Origin: an uncultured Clostridium sp.
GTDB lineage: Bacteria; Bacillota; Clostridia; TANB77; CAG-508
Reading direction: 5' to 3'
Length of the DNA stretch: 9,859 nucleotides
Assembly: GCA_900556695.1 (NCBI GenBank)
Contig: USQA01000028.1
Coordinates: forward strand, 1 to 9,859
Positions 1 to 6,280 of the stretch are shown piece after piece. Each line of letters starts with the position of its first letter. Position 1 is the first letter of the stretch. A program made the translations under genes and the position numbers. Below the pieces are notes generated by a model that worked only from the letters and a program-made list of their open reading frames with translations, ran no database searches and was not told the DNA's origin.

Positions 1-1
1 G

Positions 2-172
2 TGTCAGGATTACGAGGCTAATATTTTTGTATCATATTTATATGGTAGTTTTATAATGATATATAGTCAATGGATCATTGATGGGAGGAAAATACCTGTG
101 GAAAATATGATTCAATTTATAACAAAATTGATTTCAAAAGGATTATCTGAAAGTCAATTGCTTTTACAATAA
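2..172 (+). CDS. TetR-family regulator, C-terminal fragment (5' end outside window)
   Basis: An open frame runs from the window edge to a TAA at 170-172 and gives the last 56 residues of a protein. It contains SYLYGSFIMIYSQWIIDGR followed by a short helix (VENMIQFITKLISKGLSE). This resembles the ligand-domain end of TetR-type regulators that close with a Trp-containing helix and a 'W-I-x-x-G' turn, as in the TetR_C_8/DhaS-like group. The DNA-binding half is not visible, so ligand and targets cannot be judged. The next gene starts 62 bases downstream on the same strand and is also a regulator-like protein. Family assignment is by pattern only and rests on a short, weakly conserved segment. Confidence 0.55.
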   Translation, partial: CQDYEANIFVSYLYGSFIMIYSQWIIDGRKIPVENMIQFITKLISKGLSESQLLLQ

Positions 173-234
173 TTATAATAAATCAAATAATTTTATTAGA
201 GGTTTTTTTAGAAGTTATAGGAGGGTGATTATGC

Positions 235-1437
235 ATGAAAAAGAAAGATTTAATTTTATCATATATGCAAAGAACAGTTAGTGTTGCTGATAAAGAAAAG
301 CTTTTTACAACTCAAGAATTAGTTGATCATTTTCATATGCAAAGAACGAACATATCATCTATACTTAATCAGTTGGTTAAGGACAATAAATTAGAAAAGA
401 TAGATGGAAGACCTGTATTATATAGATTAATAAATCTCAATCAATCAAATGAGAAATATGATTTAGTATTTCAAAAAATGATTGGTTGTAATGATAGTTT
501 AAAAAATGCTATAAAGAAGGTAAAGTCAGAATTGATATATCCAGATAAAAAGCATATGTTTCTTTTTATTGGATCAAGTGGTGTTGGAAAAAGCTTTTTT
601 GTTCAAACGTTATTTGAATATGTTAAAGAAAGAAAAATGGTTTCTAAAAAGGCTCAATTGCTCAAACTTAATTGTAAATATTATATGAACCATGAAAATG
701 ACTTGATAGATGTTATAAAAAGTGCTGCTTTATTAAAGCAGGTCGAAGATGGAATTATGTTTGTTGATAATGTTCATTTAATATCACGAGATAAACGAGC
801 AATTATCTACGATTTAATAACATTACAATCAAAAGAAGGTCATTTTATTTTAGTTTTTTCATCAGATAAAAATGTAGATGAAGGTTTTAGAAAAAATTAT
901 TTAGAATGTATGAATGTTATTATTGATATACCTGATCTAATGGATAGAAGTTTAAATGAACGATTTGACATTATGAAGAATACTTTACAAAAAGAATCAC
1001 AAAAAATTGATAAAAATTTTATTATAGATGCTGAAGTATTATTGTGTTTACTACTATATCATTGTGAAAGAAACATTAAGCAATTCATAAACGATATCAA
1101 AGAAGGCTGTGCAAGTGCTTATTTAAGAGAAATAGATTATAATAATGAAAATATCCACTTATATTTATATGATTTCCCTAAATATGTCAAAAAAGGATCT
1201 ATTTTTTATAAAAGCCATGCAGCTGAATTGAGTGAATTTGTTTCGTATGATTATGTTTATTGTTTTACAAAAGAATCTGTTGAAAAAACAAAAGATGACT
1301 TTTTGTTAGAAAAACATCAAGATAAATATAGTTATTTAAAAGATATGACTTTTAATGAAAAATCATTTCAAAATTCAAAAATAAATGTATTTTTAAATAA
1401 ATATAATAAAGAAATAAAAATTAAATATATGAATTAA
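235..1437 (+). CDS. LevR-like winged-helix/AAA+ regulator, degenerate and without PRD/EIIA domains
   Basis: 400 aa. Residues 1-66 form a winged helix typical of LevR-type regulators (HMQRTNISSILNQLVKDNKL, then DGRPVLYRL). Residues 80-310 form an AAA+ domain: Walker A GSSGVGKS at 113-120 and a Walker B-like GIMFVDNVH at 173-181. The lid helices are followed by YDFPKYVKKG, a phrase shared with LevR proteins. Family members are normally about 900 aa, with PRD and PTS EIIA domains after this point; here the protein simply ends. The GAFTGA loop that contacts sigma-54 is absent, and the Walker B acidic pair is DN instead of DE, so classic sigma-54 activation is unlikely. The start ATG at 235 follows GGAGGG at 220-225; an ATG at 231 is out of frame. 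Three of its roughly twelve Arg codons are CGA, a codon I do not find in the genes downstream. It may be a repurposed DNA-binding switch, an imported gene or a remnant. Confidence 0.75.
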   Translation: MKKKDLILSYMQRTVSVADKEKLFTTQELVDHFHMQRTNISSILNQLVKDNKLEKIDGRPVLYRLINLNQSNEKYDLVFQKMIGCNDSLKNAIKKVKSELIYPDKKHMFLFIGSSGVGKSFFVQTLFEYVKERKMVSKKAQLLKLNCKYYMNHENDLIDVIKSAALLKQVEDGIMFVDNVHLISRDKRAIIYDLITLQSKEGHFILVFSSDKNVDEGFRKNYLECMNVIIDIPDLMDRSLNERFDIMKNTLQKESQKIDKNFIIDAEVLLCLLLYHCERNIKQFINDIKEGCASAYLREIDYNNENIHLYLYDFPKYVKKGSIFYKSHAAELSEFVSYDYVYCFTKESVEKTKDDFLLEKHQDKYSYLKDMTFNEKSFQNSKINVFLNKYNKEIKIKYMN

Positions 1438-1464
1438 AAATAGTTAATAAGAGGAGGAAAAAAT

Positions 1465-1848
1465 ATGATTTTTATAGCTATATTAATAGGATGTATTGCG
1501 GGAGTATTAATAGGAATGAATGCACCTATAATTTCATATACATATTCAAGTTATTTAGCAATTGCTATAATTGCTGCTTTGGATTCTGTATTTGGAGGAA
1601 TAACTTCAGTAATAAATAAAAATTTTAATTTAAAAATATTTGTAACAGGCTTTTTTGGTAATGCAATACTTGCAATATTACTAACAATATTAGGACAGAA
1701 ATTAAATATTGATATATATTTAGCGGCAATTGTAGTATTTGTAGGAAGAATGTTCGTAAACTTAGCTATTATAAGAAGGTACTATGTTGATAAATGGTCA
1801 ACAATAATAAAAATGAAGAAAGGCAAAGCAAAAAAAGAACAAAGTTAA
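1465..1848 (+). CDS. sbp: Small basic protein Sbp (DUF1290 family), polytopic membrane protein
   Basis: 127 aa, almost entirely hydrophobic, with probable membrane segments near residues 2-19, 28-48, 56-76 and 82-103. It ends in a strongly basic tail (KMKKGKAKKEQS). The pattern with N-terminal IGCIAGVLIG and central ALDSVFGGI fits the DUF1290/small-basic-protein family, which sits just upstream of ftsA in many Firmicutes. Its molecular role is poorly known; its constant place in the division cluster suggests envelope or division work. A strong Shine-Dalgarno sequence (GAGGAGG, 1451-1457) fixes the start. A terminator-like hairpin follows, so ftsA appears to have its own promoter here. The usual upstream partners (ftsQ, ylxW/DUF881) are missing from the window. 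Confidence 0.88.
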   Translation: MIFIAILIGCIAGVLIGMNAPIISYTYSSYLAIAIIAALDSVFGGITSVINKNFNLKIFVTGFFGNAILAILLTILGQKLNIDIYLAAIVVFVGRMFVNLAIIRRYYVDKWSTIIKMKKGKAKKEQS

Positions 1849-1863
1849 TAATATGATTACACA

Positions 1864-1887
1864 AAAGCAGGAATAAAAGCCTGCTTT
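1864..1887 (+). terminator. Terminator-like hairpin after sbp
   Basis: AAAGCAGG (1864-1871) pairs perfectly with CCTGCTTT (1880-1887) around an 8-base loop, 15 bases after the sbp stop. The following sequence is AT-rich, but the T-run is short and mostly inside the stem, so termination may be only partial. Confidence 0.6.
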
Positions 1888-1906
1888 AAATTATTTAAAA
1901 AGACAA

Positions 1907-1946
1907 TATTACAGAAGTGTTACAAAAATATTACAAAAATATAACA
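1907..1946 (-). promoter_or_regulatory. Four tandem WalR-type boxes upstream of the ftsA promoter
   Basis: Four direct repeats lie at exactly 11-bp spacing: TATTACA (1907), TGTTACA (1918), TATTACA (1929) and TATAACA (1940). On the minus strand they read TGTTAT, TGTAAT, TGTAAC, TGTAAT separated by 5 bases each. All four fit the published WalR/YycF consensus TGTWAH-N5-TGTWAH. The array ends 7 bases before the -35 box. In B. subtilis, ftsAZ has been reported as a YycF (WalR) target, so the context fits. The relative PhoP also binds 11-bp-spaced repeats, so the exact response regulator is an inference; the repeats themselves are plain in the sequence. Confidence 0.6.
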
Positions 1947-1953
1947 AATTCTA

Positions 1954-1982
1954 TTGACATTTTTTTTAAAATGTAATATATA
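1954..1982 (+). promoter_or_regulatory. Sigma-A promoter for ftsA-ftsZ
   Basis: A perfect -35 TTGACA (1954-1959) is followed after 17 bases by TATATA (1977-1982). It lies about 40 bases before the ftsA start, behind the sbp terminator and directly downstream of the 11-bp repeat array. Confidence 0.7.
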
Positions 1983-2023
1983 TACACTTAGAAAAAAATA
2001 TACAAAAAAATGGAGGAATTAAC

Positions 2024-3253
2024 TTGGCAATAGGTGATATCATAGTAGGTATTGACATAGGAACAAGTAAAGTTTGCACAGTTGTTGGAGAAGTAAACAA
2101 CTTTGGACAAATTGAAATCATAAGCAATACCTCATATAAATGTAGTGGACTAAAGAAAGGAAAAATAATAGACGAAGAAGAAATATGCCTATGTGTAGCT
2201 AAAACAATTAAAGATGCTGAAGATGAAACAAACTTAAAAATAAATTCAGCATATGTAACTATTCCTGGAAAACATGTAACAATAGTTCAAAATAGTATTA
2301 CAAAAGAAGTAAAAGATAGATATTCAGGAATATCAGTAAAAGATGTTCAAAATGCAATTATGCAAGTAAAAGATATAGAAATTCCTGATGAAAAAACTTT
2401 AATAGATATAGTTCCAGATAAAATAATTTTAGACAATGGGACAGTTGTTACAGATCCAGTAGGAAACTTAAGCTCTAACTTTACAATGAGTGCACAAGTG
2501 ATTTTAGCAGATAAAGGATATGTTAGACAGTTAAATAGCATATTTAAAAGAGCTGGGTTAGAAATAGATGGAATAGTACCAATTACATTAGCAGAAAGAA
2601 ATTTAGTTTTAGATAAAAACGAATTACATGATAATGTAATGCTACTAGATATAGGTGCAGGAAACACAGATATAGGGGTATTCGAAGGCTCAACATTTGT
2701 TTATACAAATTCTATTCCAGTAGGAGGAGATAATATAACAAATGACATAGCTTTAGTACTAAATATTTCACAAGAAGAAGCGGATAAACTAAAAAGACAA
2801 TACGGATTAGCTTTAAAATCATTTATAGATAATGATAATGATATAATTCTAAACACATCAAAAGATGACAAAAAAAATAGAATTATAAAAAGTTCAGAAT
2901 TAATAGAAATAATAGAAGCTAGAATCGAAGAAATTTTTTCAATTGTAAATAAAGATATAACAAATCAAGGAATAAAAAACAAAATAAATAATGTTGTATT
3001 AACTGGACAAGGAATAGTAAATATAAATAAAAGTGATGTAGCAGGAAAAATTAACTTAAATATACCTGTAAAAATATCAACAGGTAGAGCAGTTAGTACA
3101 GTAAAACCTAACTACAGAACAAGTTATGCATTGATTAGATATATAGCAGCAAGACCTTTTGCAAAAACTGTTTCAAGTGATATAGATACACAAAATGATG
3201 AAAGTATTATAAGTACAATTTTTGAAAGAATTAAAGAATTTTTCTATTCATAA
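2024..3253 (+). CDS. ftsA: Cell division protein FtsA
   Basis: 409 aa, normal length for FtsA, the actin-like ATPase that tethers FtsZ to the membrane and helps recruit later division proteins. Visible landmarks are the phosphate-1 loop IVGIDIGTSK (7-16), the SHS2 (1C) region with the conserved SAYVTIPGKHV, the phosphate-2 loop LLDIGAGNTDIGVF (207-220) and an adenosine-type motif VLTGQG (325-330). The last 15 residues (ISTIFERIKEFFYS) form an amphipathic helix typical of the membrane-targeting tail. The start is TTG, preceded by GGAGG at 2012-2016 with good spacing; no ATG gives a complete N-terminus. The adenosine motif usually reads TGGG, so Gln329 is slightly unusual. ftsZ follows after 62 bases, and a shared transcript ending at the terminator near 4499 is likely. 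Confidence 0.96.
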   Translation: MAIGDIIVGIDIGTSKVCTVVGEVNNFGQIEIISNTSYKCSGLKKGKIIDEEEICLCVAKTIKDAEDETNLKINSAYVTIPGKHVTIVQNSITKEVKDRYSGISVKDVQNAIMQVKDIEIPDEKTLIDIVPDKIILDNGTVVTDPVGNLSSNFTMSAQVILADKGYVRQLNSIFKRAGLEIDGIVPITLAERNLVLDKNELHDNVMLLDIGAGNTDIGVFEGSTFVYTNSIPVGGDNITNDIALVLNISQEEADKLKRQYGLALKSFIDNDNDIILNTSKDDKKNRIIKSSELIEIIEARIEEIFSIVNKDITNQGIKNKINNVVLTGQGIVNINKSDVAGKINLNIPVKISTGRAVSTVKPNYRTSYALIRYIAARPFAKTVSSDIDTQNDESIISTIFERIKEFFYS

Positions 3254-3315
3254 AACTATTAAACTAAGTTATTAAATTTTAAAATATATATATTAAATAA
3301 GGGAGGAAGAACTAA

Positions 3316-4437
3316 ATGATGGAATATAATGATGATAGCAACATGACAATGATGGATGGAACAGCTACCATTAAAGTTATAGGTGTTGGAGGAGCAGGAA
3401 ATAATGCTGTTAACAGAATGATAGATGCAGGAATAAAAGGTGTAGACTTTATTGCGGTAAATACAGATAGACAAGCTCTTCAAACTTCAAAAGCAAACAC
3501 AAAAATACAAATAGGAGAAAAAATAACTAGAGGATTAGGAGCAGGAGCAAACCCTGATATTGGAGCTCAATCAGCAGAAGAAAGCAAAGCAGAAGTAGCA
3601 GAAGTATTAAGAGGAGCAGACATGGTATTTGTTACAGCCGGAATGGGTGGAGGAACAGGTACAGGAGCTGCACCAATAGTAGCACAAGCTGCAAAAGAAA
3701 TGGGAATATTAACAATAGGTGTTGTTACAAAACCATTTACTTTTGAAGGAAAGAAAAGACTTTCACAAGCAGAACGTGGAATTGAAAGCTTAAAAGGAAA
3801 AGTAGATACATTAGTTGTAATACCAAATGATAAATTACTACAAATAATTGATAGAAAAACATCTATTATTGAAGCTTTCAAAATGGCAGATGATATTTTA
3901 AGACAAGGTGTTCAAGGAATATCAGATTTAATTGCAATACCAGGACTTGTAAACTTAGACTTTGCAGATGTAAAAACAATAATGTTAAACCAAGGAATGG
4001 CACATATGGGGGTTGGTAAAGCATCTGGAGAAAACAGAGCAGAAGATGCTGCAAAAGAAGCTATTCAAAGTCCATTATTAGAAACATCAATAGAAGGAGC
4101 AAAAGGAGTAATTATTAACATTACTGGTGGAGAAGATTTAGGATTACACGAAGTTAATACAGCAGCAGAACTTGTTCAACGCAGTGTAGATCCAGAAGCA
4201 AATATTATATTTGGTACAGTTACAGATTCAAGTATGACAGATGAAATACAAATTACTGTAATTGCAACAGGATTTGAAAAAAATGAAACTATAACAAGTA
4301 TTGGAGTAGATAATATAGTTTCAAAAACATGGGAGAAGAAAATTAATTCTATACCAGCTAGCTCAGAATCTAGTTCATCACAAAATGACTTAGACATACC
4401 TTCTTTCCTAAGAAAAAATAAAAATAAAAATATGTAA
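3316..4437 (+). CDS. ftsZ: Cell division GTPase FtsZ
   Basis: 373 aa tubulin homologue that assembles into the cytokinetic ring with GTP. It has the nucleotide-binding GVGGAGNN (23-30), the tubulin signature GGGTGTG (111-117) and the T7 synergy loop NLDFADVK (213-220), whose acidic residues complete the neighbouring subunit's GTPase site. A short linker (about 340-357) leads to the conserved C-terminal peptide DLDIPSFLRK, which binds FtsA and other partners, and then to a basic end. The linker is short but within the Firmicutes range. The start ATG follows GGGAGG (3301-3306); ATG is doubled (3316, 3319), so the first or second Met could be used. The gene uses some GGT/CGT/CGC codons, as is common for highly expressed genes. 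Confidence 0.98.
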   Translation: MMEYNDDSNMTMMDGTATIKVIGVGGAGNNAVNRMIDAGIKGVDFIAVNTDRQALQTSKANTKIQIGEKITRGLGAGANPDIGAQSAEESKAEVAEVLRGADMVFVTAGMGGGTGTGAAPIVAQAAKEMGILTIGVVTKPFTFEGKKRLSQAERGIESLKGKVDTLVVIPNDKLLQIIDRKTSIIEAFKMADDILRQGVQGISDLIAIPGLVNLDFADVKTIMLNQGMAHMGVGKASGENRAEDAAKEAIQSPLLETSIEGAKGVIINITGGEDLGLHEVNTAAELVQRSVDPEANIIFGTVTDSSMTDEIQITVIATGFEKNETITSIGVDNIVSKTWEKKINSIPASSESSSSQNDLDIPSFLRKNKNKNM

Positions 4438-4457
4438 GATCAAATTATATATAAATG

Positions 4458-4499
4458 AAAAAGAAATAATCGAAAATAATCGATTATTTCTTTTTTTCT
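4458..4499 (+). terminator. Rho-independent terminator after ftsZ
   Basis: A 13-bp perfect stem (4460-4472 with 4481-4493), an 8-base loop and a T-run to 4497 follow the ftsZ stop by about 20 bases. It separates the division operon from the sporulation operon. Confidence 0.88.
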
Positions 4500-4509
4500 G
4501 CAATAAGAT

Positions 4510-4542
4510 ATGACAACATTTTCAAAACAATAGTAGTAAAAT
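4510..4542 (+). promoter_or_regulatory. Candidate Spo0A-dependent, long-spacer sigma-A promoter for spoIIGA-sigE
   Basis: ATGACA (4510-4515) and TAAAAT (4537-4542) are 21 bases apart. The B. subtilis spoIIG promoter is known for an unusually long (22-bp) spacer between its sigma-A boxes and for Spo0A boxes over the -35. The -35 region here (TATGACA) matches the inverted 0A box TTCGACA in 5 of 7 positions. This is a weak match in AT-rich DNA, but it is the expected place, between the ftsZ terminator and spoIIGA. Confidence 0.35.
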
Positions 4543-4560
4543 ATTTGCACAGGTGATAGC

Positions 4561-5448
4561 ATGACAATTTATATAGATGTGGTATTTATTGAAAATTTAA
4601 TAATGAATTATATTATCTTATTTGCAACAAGTATTATTATAAAAGTAAAAGTAAAACATATAAGACTAATATTGGCAAGTAGTTTAGGTGCGATATATTC
4701 TATAATTGCATATATGTCAATATTAGAAATGTATTCAAGTGTTATTTTAAAAATAATATTATCAGTAATAATTGTATATATCGCATATAATCCACAAAAT
4801 GTTAAAAATATGTGGAAATATCTAGTGATTTTTTATATGACATCATTTGTTTTTGGAGGAGCGGCATTTGCATTAATTTATATAGTAAAACCACAAGATA
4901 TTTTAATGAAAAATGGTCTGTTTTTAGGAACATATCCTTTAAAAACAATTATATTAGGTACAATTGTGGCGTTTGTAGTAATTGTTACATCTTTTAAATT
5001 AGTAAAATCTAAAATATCAAAGAAAGATATGTTTTGCACAATAAAAATAAATATTAATAAAGTAGAAATTGAAACTAAAGCAATGATTGATACAGGTAAT
5101 TTGCTAAAAGAACCAATTTCAAATACACCTGTAATTGTTGTAGAACATACACTTTTATATGATTGCATGCCAAAAGAAATTTTGAATAATTTAGAAAACA
5201 TTTTAGGAGGTGATTTTGAAAATATATCTGAAGAAGTAAAAAATAAATATATATCAAAATTAAAAGTAATACCATTTTCTTCATTAGGAAAACAAAATGG
5301 AATGCTTATTGGAATTAAACCAGAAGAGGTAACTGTTATTAATGATGAAAATGAAAACAAAATTAATAATGTAATTATAGGCATATATAATAAATCACTA
5401 ACGAAAAGAGGAGAATACAGAGCTTTAATTGGAATAGAACTATTATAA
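4561..5448 (+). CDS. spoIIGA: SpoIIGA, pro-sigma-E processing aspartic protease
   Basis: 295 aa. The first ~147 residues hold about five membrane helices (near 5-27, 34-52, 60-77, 86-109, 123-147), followed by a cytosolic protease domain. The catalytic aspartate is in AMIDTGNLLKEP, with D177-T178-G179-N180 forming the D-T/S-G motif of this half-pepsin-like family. SpoIIGA sits in the sporulation septum and, after a signal from the forespore (SpoIIR), cuts the N-terminal prosequence from pro-sigma-E in the mother cell. Its substrate is encoded 22 bases downstream, the standard spoIIG operon order. An AGGTGA Shine-Dalgarno (4551-4556) supports the start at 4561. Length and layout agree with the family. 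Confidence 0.95.
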   Translation: MTIYIDVVFIENLIMNYIILFATSIIIKVKVKHIRLILASSLGAIYSIIAYMSILEMYSSVILKIILSVIIVYIAYNPQNVKNMWKYLVIFYMTSFVFGGAAFALIYIVKPQDILMKNGLFLGTYPLKTIILGTIVAFVVIVTSFKLVKSKISKKDMFCTIKININKVEIETKAMIDTGNLLKEPISNTPVIVVEHTLLYDCMPKEILNNLENILGGDFENISEEVKNKYISKLKVIPFSSLGKQNGMLIGIKPEEVTVINDENENKINNVIIGIYNKSLTKRGEYRALIGIELL

Positions 5449-5470
5449 AACATCAGAAAGGAGTGATTTT

Positions 5471-6210
5471 ATGAAAATAGTAGATTTATTAAAAAATAGT
5501 ATTAATACAATTTGTGCAAAATATATAAATGAAAAAAACGAGATAGAATATCTTCCTATCTTTTACATAGCAGGAAGCCAAACTTTGCCACCGCCATTAG
5601 CTCCGGAAGAAGAAGCTGAGTTAATAGAACAATTATCAAAAGAAAATAATTTACAAGTAAGGCAAAAATTGGTAGAAAGAAATCTTAGACTTGTAGTATA
5701 TATAGCTAAAAAATTTGAAAACACACGGAATAGGAATAGAAGACTTGATATCCATAGGAACCATTGGATTAATGAAAGGAGTTAATACATTTAATTCAGA
5801 TAAAAAGATCAAATTAGCAACATATGCATCAAGATGTATTGAAAATGAAATACTAATGTTTTTAAGAAAAAATAATAAAATAAAAGGAGAAGTTTCAATA
5901 GATGAACCATTAAATAAAGATGGAGATGGAAATGAATTGTTGTTATCAGACATTTTGGGGACTGAACCAGATATAACATCAAGAAACTTAGAAGATGAAG
6001 TTGATAAAACTTTATTAAGAGCTTCAATAACAAAACTAAATCCAAGAGAGAAAAATATAATGGAAATGAGATTTGGTTTTAAAACAGGAAAAGAAAAGAC
6101 TCAAAAAGAAGTTGCAGACGAATTGCGGAATTTCACAAAGTTATATTTCTAGATTAGAAAAAAAGATAATAGGAAAAATGAAAAAAGAAATTAGCAGCAA
6201 AATAGGCTAA
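5471..6210 (+). CDS. sigE: Pro-sigma-E (mother-cell sigma factor), needing two +1 frameshifts
   Basis: Read in one frame the gene stops at 5785 (104 aa). Skipping the C at 5726 and the C at 6126 gives 85 + 133 + 27 = 245 residues, close to the B. subtilis 239. The product aligns throughout with sigma-E by recall: a prosequence of about 30 residues ending near FYIAGSQTLPPPL (the SpoIIGA cleavage zone), region 2 (ERNLRLVVYIAKKFENT-GIGIEDLISIG, KLATYASRCIENEI), LNPREKNIMEMRFG in region 4, and the helix-turn-helix ADEL-GISQSYISRLEK. Dashes mark the shift points; no residue is gained or lost relative to the family. Sigma-E directs mother-cell transcription after septation. AAAGGAG (5457-5463) precedes the ATG. 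Outside the two C bases there are no internal stops or other damage, which argues against a decayed pseudogene. Sequencing error cannot be excluded. Confidence 0.93.
5726..5729 (+). other. +1 frameshift site 1 in sigE (C-GGA)
   Basis: The incoming frame reads GAA AAC ACA CGG AAT AGG and stops at 5785. Omitting C5726 gives ACA GGA ATA GGA ATA GAA GAC (T-G-I-G-I-E-D), the conserved sigma-E region 2 sequence. CGG is the hungry-codon candidate in the A site and GGA the out-of-frame codon. The site has no homopolymer run, no obvious P-site slippery pairing and no Shine-Dalgarno-like element just upstream. Confidence 0.75.
6126..6129 (+). other. +1 frameshift site 2 in sigE (C-GGA)
   Basis: The incoming frame reads GAC GAA TTG CGG AAT TTC and stops at 6152. 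Omitting C6126 gives TTG GGA ATT TCA CAA AGT (L-G-I-S-Q-S), the turn and recognition helix of region 4.2, and stays open to TAA at 6208-6210. The hexamer CGGAAT is shared with site 1. If this shift fails, a 226-aa pro-sigma-E lacking the -35 recognition helix would result. Confidence 0.75.
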
Positions 6211-6220
6211 TAAAGTTAAA

Positions 6221-6249
6221 GCATAAAAAAACCAAATTTGGAAATACTT
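6221..6249 (+). promoter_or_regulatory. Candidate sigma-F/sigma-G-type promoter for sigG
   Basis: GCATA (6221-6225) matches the -35 consensus GYWTA. GGAAATACTT (6240-6249), 14 bases later, matches the sigma-F -10 consensus GGNRANAHTW at every constrained position. In B. subtilis, sigG has its own sigma-F-dependent forespore promoter in the same sigE-sigG gap. The spacer is slightly short compared with the consensus I recall, and the gap is AT-rich, so this is a candidate only. Confidence 0.45.
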
Positions 6250-6280
6250 TAATAAAGTGTTTCTAAAGGAGGTTTTTTAT

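Noticed and set aside
4878..5453. 191-codon open frame on the minus strand across spoIIGA
   Set aside because: It lies wholly opposite a confidently identified gene, has no ribosome binding site and shows AT-biased, low-complexity composition. It is a shadow of spoIIGA.
5715..6152. Separate 145-aa gene downstream of a 104-aa sigE fragment
   Set aside because: The two overlapping frames join seamlessly as sigma-E. The ATG at 5715 has no ribosome binding site and would begin inside region 2, so it is not an independent start.
6232..6241. Palindrome CCAAATTTGG as an operator
   Set aside because: Only 10 bp, single copy, and it overlaps the candidate promoter spacer; there is no support for a specific regulator.
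6242..6262. 9-bp hairpin AAATACTTT/AAAGTGTTT as a terminator between sigE and sigG
   Set aside because: The stem is AU-rich with a G-T pair and a 3-base loop, no T-run follows directly, and it overlaps the candidate sigma-F -10 and precedes the sigG ribosome binding site.
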